Below, in pieces: positions 29,531 to 38,146 of a DNA stretch of 64,000 nt. The notes under the pieces are model-generated. The model was given only the letters and a program-made list of their open reading frames with translations. It was not told the origin of the DNA and ran no database searches. Numbering within the stretch: position 1 is the first letter of the stretch; every line of letters starts with the position of its first letter. Origin of the DNA: Streptomyces sp. SCUT-3 (GTDB lineage: Bacteria; Actinomycetota; Actinomycetes; Streptomycetales; Streptomycetaceae); NCBI RefSeq assembly GCF_014083985.1, contig NZ_CP046907.1, forward strand, positions 442,501 through 506,500, written 5' to 3'. The position numbers were made by a program, and so were the translations under genes.

Positions 29531-29565
29531 ATCGTACGTGGGGCGGCGCACCGCACCGGTACGGT
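29531..29565 (-). promoter_or_regulatory. Leaderless promoter and overlapping palindrome
   Basis: TACGAT (minus strand, 29531-29536) is a good -10 box placed 6 bases before the ATG at 29524. A 16-base near-palindrome with one mismatched pair, ACCGCACCGGTACGGT, at 29550-29565 covers the expected -35 position, where a regulator could block or activate transcription. Confidence 0.45.
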
Positions 29566-29686
29566 GTGGCGCCGTTCCCGGGACGAGGCGGGACAGGGCG
29601 GGACAGGGCGGGGCGGAACGGCGCGGGGGCGGGCCCGGACGGCCCTCCGGGAGCGGCCTCGGCTCCGGACGCGGCCCCGGGAGCGG

Positions 29687-32655
29687 TCAGGGCTCCAGGG
29701 CCCGGGACAGGCCGGCCCGGTCGGTGCCGGTCTTGGCGAAGACCGCCGAGAGCAGGCGGACGACGGTCTGCTCCCGGAGGCGCAGCTCCCGTGCGATCCC
29801 GGCGTTGTCCGTGCCCCGGGCGGCGCGCACGGCGACCGCCCGCTCGGCCTCGGTCAGGTCCGCGTCCTGCGGGGTGCGCAGCCGCCGCGGGCGCAGGCCC
29901 GCCGCCGTCAGTTCGCCGCGGGCGCGCCGGACCAGCCCGTCCGCCCCGCAGGCGGCCGCGGCCTCCATGCCCCGGTAGAGCTGCTCGGCCGCCTCGTGGA
30001 CGCAACCGACGCGGCGCAGCGCCGTCCCGTGGTCGACGAGCGCCACGGCCAGTTCGTGGGCGGCCGGGGACTGCTCGAGCCGGGCGACGGCCTCGTCGAG
30101 GAGCCGGACCGCCTCGGCGGGCGGTGCGACGGCGGCCGCGGCGCGCAGCGCCTGGCCGATGCCGCCGGCGGTGCCGAAGGCACGGGCCCGGCGCACGGCG
30201 TCGGCCGCCACGTCGCGTGCCCGGTCCGGGTGGTCCGGGGCGAGCGCGAGGGCGTGGTCGAGCTGCCAGCGGCACCAGGCGGGATTGCGCATGCCCCGGG
30301 CCTCGAGCCTGCGGCCGACCTCCTCCAGGTGGCGTGCCGCGTCGCGGTGCCGGCCCAGGGCGAGCAGGAGTTCGCCGTGGACGGCCTGGGCGTCGGGGAA
30401 GGTGACGGCGGCCGGGAACGGGGCGCGCAGCCGTGCTCGCGGGCGAGTTCGTGCGCCTCCTCGGTGCGGCCGCGGGCCAGCAGGACGACGACGAGCGTGC
30501 CCACGGCGTACCACTCGACGGGGAGGCGGCCCGTGCCCATCCGTTCGGCGATCTCCAGCCCGGTGCGGGCGAAGTCCTCGGCCTCGGCCAGGCGTCCGCG
30601 GCGGTACTTGAGGTAGCCGAGCAGGGTGTAGCCGGAGGCGAGGTGGCCGCCGCGCCAACCGCGGCGCTCGAACGCGGCGATCCCGTCGAGGAACTGCTCC
30701 TCGCTGCGGCCGGGCCGGTCGCAGTACATGAAGGTGGAGGCCACCAGCAGGGGGACTTCGTAGCCCCAGTCGTCGCAGGCCCAGTCCAGGCCGTCGCCGA
30801 GGGCGCGCTCGGCGAAGTGCAGGGCGGTGTCCGCCGGTTCGCCCCGGACGACGGCGTCCCAGGCGCGCAGTCCGAGGATGTGCCGGTGGGCGCGGGTGCG
30901 GCCGGTGATCCGGTCGGCGAGGCGGGCCAGGCGCCGGGAGCGCGCCGGGGCGTCCTCCTCGTCGGCGCTGAAGGCGCTCCACATGAACTGCTCGGCCCGC
31001 ATGCGCAGGCGTCCCGGTGCGTCGGTGGCGTGCCGGGCCGCGTCGGCGACGGTGGCGACCGCCTCGGCCATCCGGTCGGTGTGGGCGAGTGCCTGGGCCA
31101 GGCGGGAGGCGACCGTCTCGCGCAGCGCGGGAGCGAGCAGGGGCTCCTCCAGGGCGGCCCGCAGGTGGTTGATGGTCGTGGCGGGCTCGTGCAGGAGTGA
31201 GGCGCAGCCCAGTTCGAGGAGGACGGCGCCGCGGTCCTCGGGTGCCGGGGGTTCGCGCAGGGCGCGGGCCAGGCAGCGGCGGGCGGCCTCGGGGGCCCCG
31301 GAGCCCATGTGCTCGCGGGCGGCCTCGCGGAGCCGGCGCACGACCCACGGGTCGCCCTCGGGGTGCATCTCCAGCAGGTGGCGGGCCGCGGCGGTGGCGC
31401 CGAGTCCCGCGTCGAGCACCTCCACCGCGGCCTGCCCGTGCATGGCGACGCGGAAGCCGTGGGGTACGGAGCGGTAGACGGCGCCGGCGATCAGCGGGTG
31501 GACGAACTCCAGCTTCCCCCCGCCGTCGGGCGCGGGGAGGGGCCCGTCGTCGGGGACGGCCCGCAGCCGGGCGGCGGGCGCGGGCGCGCGGGGGCGGTCC
31601 GCGTCGGGCACGGGGGTCAGGATCCGGGCGCCGCGCAGCTGTTCGACCGCGTGGGCGGCCTCGGTGGGGCCCAGGCCGGCCAGGCCGGCCGCGGCCGCCG
31701 GGGAGACCTCGGGGGCGAGGACGGCGGCGGCCCAGGCGAACCGCTTGGCGGCCCCGCCGAGCCGCTCCAGCCTGTCCAGCAGCCCGGCGCCCTTGACCTG
31801 GGAGGCCAGGTCGGGCAGCGCGGCGGTGTTCCCGGCCCGCGGTTCGACCCCCTTCTCCCGCACCTTCTCGGCGAGTTCGACGGTCTCGAAGGGGTTGCCG
31901 CCGGTGACCGCCCACAGTTGGCGGCAGAACTCCTCGTCGGCGTCCTCCCCCAGTGCCTCGCGCACCAGGGCGCGGACGCCCGCCGGGGTGAGGGGTCCGA
32001 GCACGTGCGGGCGGGTGCCGCCCGGGCCCGTCATGGCCCGGAAGGCGGCCGGGTGGGAGGGCTGTTCGTCGGGGCGGTGGGCGAGCACCACGAGCATGGG
32101 CAGCTCCGCGGCGCGCGGCGCGTACCCCGCCAGCCAGTCCAGGGACTCGGCGTCGGCCCAGTGCGCGTCGTCCAGGACGAGGACGACCGGGCGCCGTCGC
32201 ACGCCCAGGTGCGTGACGACCCAGTCCAGGCCGTCCCGCACGCCGGTGGGGTCGGGTGCGGTCCCCTCCTGCGCCGCCATCAGTCCCATGGCGGGTCCGA
32301 GGATGCCGTACCAGTCGCCCAGCAGTTCGCGCCGGCCGTCCTCGCCGGCCGCGGCGAGGACGGGCTGGAGCAGTTGGCGGACGACGTGGAACGGGGTGTG
32401 CTGCTCCTGTTCGGCGCCGCGGGCGAAGAGGACGGTGCAGCCGCGGGCCGCGGCCGAGCGCCGCACCTCGGCGAGCAGGGTGGTCTTCCCCGTGCCGGCG
32501 GGGCCGGCGAAGACGAGCAGGCCTCCGCGTCCGGCGGCGGCCCCCTCCGCCGCGTCCCCCTCCGGGCCGCACAGGTCGGTCAACGCCCCGGTGACGGCTG
32601 CTGTCTGGCTCTCGCGCTCGAGCACCCGGCGGCCCGGCCGCCGTCCGTCCTGCAT
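29687..32655 (-). CDS. Large ATP-binding LuxR-type (LAL) transcriptional regulator, one frameshift
   Basis: About 988 residues when repaired. The N-terminal AAA-type ATPase has Walker A GPAGTGKTTLLAEV at residues 51-64 and Walker B VVLVLDDAHWAD near 162. A long TPR-like helical region follows, and the C-terminal helix-turn-helix (LTEAERAVAVRAARGTDNAG, then LREQTVVRLLSAVFAKTG) is of LuxR type, though without the usual NKEIA wording. One missing base near 30,430 separates LAREHG from LRAPFPAAVTFPDA. Such regulators often control secondary metabolism or sugar use, but no biosynthetic cluster is next to it. The 162-base stretch after its stop holds short GGGACAGGGC tandem repeats. Confidence 0.85.
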
Positions 32656-32844
32656 CTCCCTCGCCCCTTCAGCAGGTCGGGCAGGTTCCGCCGAGACTAC
32701 GCCCGCGCGGGCGGCCGGGGGCGCCTTCCGGCGTCATCGGCCGCCGCCGGGCGGCCGTTGTTCGCGCGGAGCGTACGCCCGGCGCGCGGCCGCCCCCCGG
32801 CGCCGGGTGCGCCGGGCGAGCCGGACGCACCGGGTGAGTGCCGG

Positions 32845-33090
32845 TCAGTTCAGGTCGAACTCCCCGTCACGGGCGCCCAGGACGAAAGCGCGCCACTCCC
32901 CCGGGGTGAAGATCAGGGCGGGCCCGTCGGGGTTGCGGCCGTCGCGCATGGCGATGTGGCCGTCGACGAAGGCGATCTGCACGTCCCCGACCCCCTGGCT
33001 GCTGGAGAGCCACTCCGCCCCGCTCAGGTCCAGGTCGGGCTTGGCCCCGCCCTGCGGCTGCTGTTGCTGCTCCGCGGTGGTGTCCCCCAC
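32845..33090 (-). CDS. DUF397 protein
   Basis: 81 residues with the DUF397 core LSGAEWLSSS, VQIAFVDGHIAMRDGRNPDGPALIFTPGEWRAF. In actinomycetes DUF397 proteins usually pair with a neighbouring XRE-family regulator as an antitoxin-like or antagonist partner, as in WhiJ loci. No such regulator adjoins this copy. The GTG start has GGGAGGAG at ideal spacing. A glutamine run (QQQQPQ) marks the disordered N-terminus. Confidence 0.85.
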   Translation of the reverse strand: MGDTTAEQQQQPQGGAKPDLDLSGAEWLSSSQGVGDVQIAFVDGHIAMRDGRNPDGPALIFTPGEWRAFVLGARDGEFDLN

Positions 33091-33236
33091 GTCGTGCTCC
33101 TCCCAGTGTGGTCGTACGCACCCACAGTAGCGATCCCTGCGCGCCGCGCGCACGCCCGTGTCCCGGATTCCCGTTCCCGGCCGCCCCGTTCGGGCCTTCG
33201 GGCCGGCACGTCCGCCCCGCCGCCGGCGGCGGAACG

Positions 33237-33274
33237 CGCGCGGCCCCGGACCTGGGGAGGTCCGGGGCCGCGCG
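33237..33274. terminator. Terminator after the first UspA gene
   Basis: Perfect 17-bp arms (CGCGCGGCCCCGGACCT and its complement) around GGGG, 20 bases downstream of the UspA stop on the minus strand. Confidence 0.8.
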
Positions 33275-33293
33275 TCCGTGGCTCGGGGCTGGA

Positions 33294-34166
33294 TCAGTCG
33301 TGCGGAACGACCGCGACGGGGCAGCTCGCGTGGTGCAGGACCGCGTGGGCGACCGAGCCCAGGCGGGGGCCGACGGGGGCGGCGCGGTGGCGGCGGCCGA
33401 CGATCACGAGGTCCGCGGTGTTGGCGCGCTGCAGCAGCTGCTCCGAGGCCGGGCCGGAGACGACCTCCGGGGTGATCTGCACCCCGGGGAACCTCTCGCG
33501 CCACGGCGCCAGGACCTCGGTGAGCGCCTGGGTCTGGGCGCGCTCCAGGTCTCCCCTGAGGTCGGTCTCGATGCTCATCCCGTAGCCGTAGGCGTAGGCG
33601 TACACCGCCGGGAAGTTCCAGGTGTGCACGATCCTCAGGGGCGCCGAGCGGCGGGCCGCCTCGTCGAAGGCGAACTCGAGCAGCGCCTCCCCGGCCTGCT
33701 CGACGTCGATGCCGAGGACGATCTCGCCGTACCCGGCGCCCTCCTCGGGCAGGCTCCCGGCGCGCACCGAGACCACCGGGCAGTCCGAGCGCGCGGCGAC
33801 CGCAAGCCCGACCGAGCCCAGCAGGAAGCCGCTCACGGTGCCCAGCCCGCGGGAACCGAGCACCAGCATCCGCGAGTTGCCGGAGGCGCCCAGGAGCGCC
33901 GGCACGGGGAGGGAGGGGAGCAGGTCGGTGGAGACGGGCAGGCCAGGGTGGCTGCCGCGCACCTCCTCGGCCGCCCCGCTCAGCAGCTTCTCGGCCCATC
34001 CGTGCATGTCGGTGAGCAGGTCGGCCCACTCCGGCTGGGACCTCCGCTCCCATGCGTGCACCACCCGCAGAGGCAGGTCGCGCAGGGTCGCCTCCCGCGC
34101 GGCCCACCGCGTGGCGGCGAGGCTTTCGTCCGAGCCGTCCACACCCACGGTGATCGGTTCCAGCAT
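33294..34166 (-). CDS. Tandem-domain universal stress protein
   Basis: 290 residues made of two UspA domains. Each starts with a short strand ending in an aspartate (ITVGVDGSDES; EIVLGIDVEQAG) and ends with the ATP-binding G-x-R-x-x-x pattern (GSRGLGTVSGFLLGSVGLAV; GRRHRAAPVGPRLGSVAHAV). This two-domain type is what DosR induces in mycobacteria. The ATG at 34166 has GGAGG 7 bases upstream. It lies next to a DevR-like gene, and a DosR-box-like palindrome lies in its promoter region. Confidence 0.92.
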   Translation of the reverse strand: MLEPITVGVDGSDESLAATRWAAREATLRDLPLRVVHAWERRSQPEWADLLTDMHGWAEKLLSGAAEEVRGSHPGLPVSTDLLPSLPVPALLGASGNSRMLVLGSRGLGTVSGFLLGSVGLAVAARSDCPVVSVRAGSLPEEGAGYGEIVLGIDVEQAGEALLEFAFDEAARRSAPLRIVHTWNFPAVYAYAYGYGMSIETDLRGDLERAQTQALTEVLAPWRERFPGVQITPEVVSGPASEQLLQRANTADLVIVGRRHRAAPVGPRLGSVAHAVLHHASCPVAVVPHD

Positions 34167-34274
34167 GGGAGCACCTCCATGTGCCGTTCGTCGTACCGGC
34201 CGCGGGTGTCCGCCGCCGGTGTCCACCCTGCCGCTTCCGGCGGGGTGCCGTGCAGGGCCGCAGGTCCCCTTGCG

Positions 34275-34288
34275 GGGCCGGACGTCCC
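34275..34288. promoter_or_regulatory. DosR-box-like palindrome upstream of UspA gene
   Basis: GGGCC-GGAC-GTCCC keeps the 5-4-5 geometry of the mycobacterial DosR site core GGGAC-N4-GTCCC with one half-site change. It lies 109 bases upstream of the UspA ATG. It is one of several such sites in this island. Confidence 0.4.
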
Positions 34289-34318
34289 TGGCCCGTCCGG
34301 CTCCGTGGGGGCCGGCCG

Positions 34319-34340
34319 GGACCCGCCTCCGGGCGGGTCC
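34319..34340. terminator. Hairpin terminator after the DevR-like gene
   Basis: GGACCCGCC and GGCGGGTCC (9-bp perfect arms, TCCG loop) lie 28 bases after the regulator stop on the minus strand. Confidence 0.55.
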
Positions 34341-34368
34341 GCGCCGTGCCCGCCGGAGCGGGTGGCGT

Positions 34369-35205
34369 TCACCGCGAGGATACGGCTTCGGCCCGTGCGG
34401 GCTGCGGGCGGGCGGGGCGGCCGCCGCGCGACCGCGGTGCCGCCACAGCGCCGCCGCGGTGACGCTGCGGTGACGCTGCGGTGACGTCAGAGGTGGTGGC
34501 CGCCCCGGTCGTGGGGTCGGAGGGCTTGAGCCCCTGGGTGCGCGAGGCGATGACGGCGGCCTGGACCCGCCGCTCGACGCCGAGCTTGGCCAGCAGGCGC
34601 GAGATGTGGTTCTTGACGGTCTTCTCCGCCAGGAAGAGCCGCTCGCCGATCTGCCGGTTCGTCAGCCCCTCGCCGATCAGGGCGAGGATCTCCCGTTCGC
34701 GGCCGGTCAGGTCCGGCAGGGTGTCCGGGCCGGGCTCAGGATCGGCGGCCTCGGCGCCGCGCAGCCGCGCCATGAGGCGGGCGGTGGCGCTCGCGTCCAG
34801 CAGGGACTGCCCGGAGGCCACGGTGCGCACCGCGGAGACCAGGTCCGAGCCCCGGATCTGCTTGAGGACGTAACCGGAGGCACCGGCCATGATCGCGTCC
34901 AGCAGCGCCTCCTCGTCGTCGAAGGAGGTCAGCATCAGACAGGCGAGCCCGGGCATGCGCGAACGCAGCTCCCGGCACACGCTCACCCCGTCGCCGTCGG
35001 GCAGGCGGACGTCGAGGACGGCCACGTCCGGGCGCAGCGCGGGGACCCTGACCAGGGCCTGCTCGGCCGTGGCGGCCTCCCCGACCACGGTCAGGTCGGG
35101 CTCGGAGTCGAGCAGGTCGTGCACGCCTCTCCTGACCACCTCGTGGTCGTCCAGCAGGAACACCCTGATCGGGGCGTCCGGGGTGGGCTGTTCGCTGTCC
35201 GACAT
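34369..35205 (-). CDS. DevR/DosR-like NarL-family response regulator
   Basis: 278 residues. Receiver domain: acidic pair D19-D20 (LLDDHEVV), phospho-acceptor near D65 ([10 protein letters not shown]) and the lysine in GYVLKQIRG. The LuxR-type helix-turn-helix is [20 protein letters not shown], then [19 protein letters not shown], close in wording to DevR/DosR. A ~45-residue low-complexity C-terminal tail is unusual for DevR (about 217 residues). Its neighbours (UspA, Acg-like, flavohemoglobin, GAF kinase) are the classic DosR targets and partner, so control of a hypoxia/NO response is likely. GGAG precedes the ATG. Confidence 0.85.
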   Translation of the reverse strand: MSDSEQPTPDAPIRVFLLDDHEVVRRGVHDLLDSEPDLTVVGEAATAEQALVRVPALRPDVAVLDVRLPDGDGVSVCRELRSRMPGLACLMLTSFDDEEALLDAIMAGASGYVLKQIRGSDLVSAVRTVASGQSLLDASATARLMARLRGAEAADPEPGPDTLPDLTGREREILALIGEGLTNRQIGERLFLAEKTVKNHISRLLAKLGVERRVQAAVIASRTQGLKPSDPTTGAATTSDVTAASPQRHRGGAVAAPRSRGGRPARPQPARAEAVSSR

Positions 35206-35325
35206 GCCTGCTCCTACCTCCTGCGTCGTGGCGGTGCGGGGCCCTGTGCCGGCCGCCCGCCGTCGTCCTGCCCGGGCTCCGGCGGGCTCCGGCGGGCTCC
35301 GGCCGGTGCGGGACGGCCGGACCGC

Positions 35326-35343
35326 GGACCGCCGCGGCGGTCC
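35326..35343. terminator. 18-base perfect palindrome after the nitroreductase-like gene
   Basis: GGACCGCCGCGGCGGTCC is fully self-complementary, directly downstream of the Acg-like stop on the minus strand. It may terminate that transcript ahead of the DevR-like gene. Upstream of it, CGGGCTCCGG-type units repeat three times (about 35,275-35,305). Confidence 0.5.
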
Positions 35344-35345
35344 GG

Positions 35346-36482
35346 TCAGGTGCGGGCCGGACCGGGGGTCCCGGCCGGCGCCCGCGGCCCGGCCCGTGTG
35401 CCCGCACCGGGGCTGCGCGGGGCGGGCCCCTCGGGCCCGTAGCCTATGCGCACCAGCGCCTGGGGGCTGCCCGGGCCGCCGGACGGGCCGTGCACACGCC
35501 GCCGCAGGTCCTCCCACTCGAGCGCCCGGTGGAGCACCGAGGCGCGCAGTCCGCGGACGGTGAGCAGCAGCAGTACGCGCTGCAGCGCCTGCCCGGCCAG
35601 CAGCCGGTCGGCGGGACGGTCGTGACGGGTGCCCAGCAGGAGCAGGCGGGGGTGCTCCTCGAACCGCAGCCCGGGCGGTCGGCGGTCCGGGTCCGGGGGC
35701 GGGGCGGGGGCGTTCCCGCCCCGGGCCCGGCCGTCCCGGGGGACGGTCGCGCACGGGCCGCCCCGGCCGCCCCGGCCGCCGCTCCCCGTACTGCCGCCGC
35801 CGGGGAGGCCGATGCCGGGGAGGCCGATGCCGGGGAGGCGGCCGGCAGGGAGGCGGCCGGCGGCGTCCCGGTGCTCGGCCTCGGCGGCCAGGTCCAGCAG
35901 CCGTCCGGTCTCCTCCGTTCCCGGCAGGGCCGGCACGGCGCCCTCGGCCCGTGCCGCCGAGGCCAGTTCGGCGAGGATCCCGTCGGGCACCGGGTGGTCG
36001 CCGAAGGGCAGGCGGCTGCTGTGGCGGCGCCAGATGGCGTCGTACAGGCCCCGGTCCGGGCCGCACCGGCCCGCCTCCGGCCCGGTGCGCGGAGAGCCGG
36101 CCAGCCGCACCGCGGCCAGCAGCCCCGGGTCGGCGGGGTCGGGCAGGACCCGCGTCACCGGCTCCCACCCCAGGTGCCGGGCGGCCACCCGCAGATTGAG
36201 GACGGCAGCGCCCGCCGACACGTACGGGCCCCGTCCGTCCCACCCCGCTCCGGGCGGGGAGGGACGGACGCCGGCGCGGATCCCGTCGGCGCGGATCCCG
36301 TCGGCGCGGGCCCCGCCGGTGCGGAGCCCGTCCGTCCACGTCCCGTCGGCCCGGACCTCGACGGTGCGGGTGTACGGCAGGAAGCGCAGGCGCCACGGCC
36401 GGACGTCGCACAGGGACGGCGCGGCGACCGCGGCGGAGACCAGGGTCTCCAGCGCGGCGGCGTTCAGGACCGGCTCCTGCAC
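35346..36482 (-). CDS. Acg-like nitroreductase-family protein
   Basis: About 378 residues resembling Acg (Rv2032), a DosR-regulated member of the nitroreductase fold. The visible features are an N-terminal substrate/FMN stretch ([20 protein letters not shown]), [30 protein letters not shown] and [26 protein letters not shown]. Mycobacterial Acg sequesters FMN rather than reducing nitro compounds. Two low-complexity inserts ([25 protein letters not shown]) come from short tandem repeats. The GTG at 36482 with GAGGAG upstream is preferred to more distal starts. Confidence 0.75.
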   Translation of the reverse strand: MQEPVLNAAALETLVSAAVAAPSLCDVRPWRLRFLPYTRTVEVRADGTWTDGLRTGGARADGIRADGIRAGVRPSPPGAGWDGRGPYVSAGAAVLNLRVAARHLGWEPVTRVLPDPADPGLLAAVRLAGSPRTGPEAGRCGPDRGLYDAIWRRHSSRLPFGDHPVPDGILAELASAARAEGAVPALPGTEETGRLLDLAAEAEHRDAAGRLPAGRLPGIGLPGIGLPGGGSTGSGGRGGRGGPCATVPRDGRARGGNAPAPPPDPDRRPPGLRFEEHPRLLLLGTRHDRPADRLLAGQALQRVLLLLTVRGLRASVLHRALEWEDLRRRVHGPSGGPGSPQALVRIGYGPEGPAPRSPGAGTRAGPRAPAGTPGPART

Positions 36483-36621
36483 GGCGGTCTCCTCGGCGGT
36501 GGGCGGGGCCTCGGCGTCGGCCTCCCGTCCCGTCCCAGGTTTCGCCGCGTCCGGGCGGCCCGGCAGGGCCCCAAGGGCGCCCGCGCGCACGCCGTGCGTC
36601 CCTGCCCGCACGGGGTCCCGG

Positions 36622-36685
36622 GGGACCTTCGTCCCTTCTTCGTGGGCCGGTGGCCCCGTGCTGCCGCAGTGGGGCCGCCGGGCCC
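36622..36685. promoter_or_regulatory. Three DosR-box-like palindromes between the Acg-like and flavohemoglobin genes
   Basis: GGGAC-CTTC-GTCCC at 36622-36635 matches the DosR core exactly. GGGCC-GGTG-GCCCC at 36644-36657 and GGGCC-GCCG-GGCCC at 36672-36685 keep the 5-4-5 geometry. Start-to-start spacings are 22 and 28 bases. They lie between divergent genes and could serve both promoters. Confidence 0.5.
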
Positions 36686-36772
36686 GGTCCGGGGCCTCTT
36701 CCGGCTGCTATACCGGTTCCGGCCGTAGACGCCGCGGCCCGCTCCTCCTCCCCCCGACACCCGGAGTCCGCC

Positions 36773-37975
36773 ATGCTCTCCACCGATTCGGCCGCCGTGG
36801 TCCGAGCCACCCTGCCGGTCGTCGCCGAGGCGCTCGACGAGATCACCGCCCGCTTCTACGCCACCATGCTGGGCGAGCACCCCGAGCTGCTGGACGGGAT
36901 GTTCAACCGGGGCAACCAGGCCAGCGGCGCCCAGCGCCGGGCCCTGGCCGGCTCGATCGCCGCCTTCGCGCAGGCCCTGCTCTCCGACCCCGACACCCGC
37001 CCGGACGCGCTGCTGGCCCGCATAGCCCACAAGCACGCGTCCCTGGGCGTCACCGACGACCAGTACACGATCGTCCACAAGTACCTGTTCCGCGCCATCG
37101 CCGAGGTCCTGGGCGAGGCGGTGACCCCCGAGGTGGCCGCGGCCTGGGACGAGGTCTACTGGCTGATGGCCGGCGCCCTGATCTCCCTGGAGGCCCGCCT
37201 GTACGACCGGGCGCGGGTCGAGCCCGGGCAGGTCTGGCGCCGGTGGACGGTGGTGGGGCGCCGCGAGGAGACCCGCGACGCGGCCTCCTTCCTGCTGCGC
37301 CCGGCCGACGGCGCCCCCGCCCCGGAGGCCCGGGCCGGCCAGTACGTGAGCGTGCGGGTGCAGGCCGCCGACGGGGTGCACCAGCTGCGCCAGTACTCCC
37401 TGTCGTCCGACCCGGACAACGAGCTGCGCCGCATCACCGTCAAGCGGGTCCGCGGCGCCGACGTCCCCGACGGCGAGGTGTCGAACCTGCTGCACGAGCA
37501 GGTGCGCGCCGGCGACGAGCTGACCCTGTCCGCCCCCTTCGGCGACGTCGCCCTGGACGAGGCGGACACCCCGCTGGTGCTGGTCTCCGCCGGGATCGGC
37601 TGCACCCCGATGACCGGCATGCTCGGCCACCTGGCGTCCACCGGCTCCAAGCGCCCGGTCCTGGTCCTGCACGCGGACCGCTCCCCCGCCGACCACGCGC
37701 TGCGTGCCGAGACGCGCGAGCTGGTAGGGGACCTGCCCGACGCCCGCGCCGTCTTCTGGTACGAGCGTCCCGGGGCCGAGGAGCCGGACGCCCGGGCCGG
37801 CCTGATGGACCTGGCCGGGGTCGCCGTCCCCAAGGACTCCACGGTGTACCTGTGCGGCCCGCTGCCCTTCATGCGCACCGTGCGCGGCGACCTGCTGCGC
37901 GCCGGGGTCCCCGCCCGCGACATCCACTACGAGGTCTTCGGCCCCGACCTGTGGATCCCCGGCGACGCCGCCTGA
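36773..37975 (+). CDS. hmp: Flavohemoglobin (nitric oxide dioxygenase)
   Basis: 400 residues: an N-terminal globin domain (1-140), then FAD- and NAD-binding ferredoxin-reductase domains. It converts NO and O2 to nitrate with NAD(P)H. Haem-pocket residues are visible: Tyr29 (RFYATML), the distal Gln in FNRGNQASG and proximal His88 in [10 protein letters not shown], with Tyr98 behind it. FAD motif RQYSLSSDP and nucleotide motif [13 protein letters not shown] are intact, and the C-terminal YLCGPLPFM and YEVFGPD complete the reductase. GGAG lies 7 bases before the ATG. DosR-like sites lie upstream. Confidence 0.96.
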   Translation: MLSTDSAAVVRATLPVVAEALDEITARFYATMLGEHPELLDGMFNRGNQASGAQRRALAGSIAAFAQALLSDPDTRPDALLARIAHKHASLGVTDDQYTIVHKYLFRAIAEVLGEAVTPEVAAAWDEVYWLMAGALISLEARLYDRARVEPGQVWRRWTVVGRREETRDAASFLLRPADGAPAPEARAGQYVSVRVQAADGVHQLRQYSLSSDPDNELRRITVKRVRGADVPDGEVSNLLHEQVRAGDELTLSAPFGDVALDEADTPLVLVSAGIGCTPMTGMLGHLASTGSKRPVLVLHADRSPADHALRAETRELVGDLPDARAVFWYERPGAEEPDARAGLMDLAGVAVPKDSTVYLCGPLPFMRTVRGDLLRAGVPARDIHYEVFGPDLWIPGDAA

Positions 37976-38092
37976 TCCGCCCCTCCCCGCGGGGGCGGGG
38001 GCGGCCCGCTCCGGAACCGCGTCCTGCGGTCCGGCGCGGGCCGTCCCCGCCGCGGGAAGCGGCCTCCGTGCGTACCGAGGGCCCCGAACGGC

Positions 38093-38098
38093 TACGGT
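38093..38098 (+). promoter_or_regulatory. -10 box near the start of the DevS-like gene
   Basis: TACGGT fits TANNNT and ends 6 bases before a GTG at 38105 that is in frame with the kinase. This would give a leaderless message with 14 extra residues, an alternative to the ATG at 38147. Confidence 0.35.
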
Positions 38099-38146
38099 GA
38101 CAGGGTGGGACGGGCCGGACGCGGCCCGGACGGACTGCGGAGGGTA

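Noticed and set aside
34455-34480. Tandem GCGGTGACGCT repeats as an operator
   Set aside because: They lie inside the C-terminal coding tail of the DevR-like gene and look like slippage within a low-complexity coding region.
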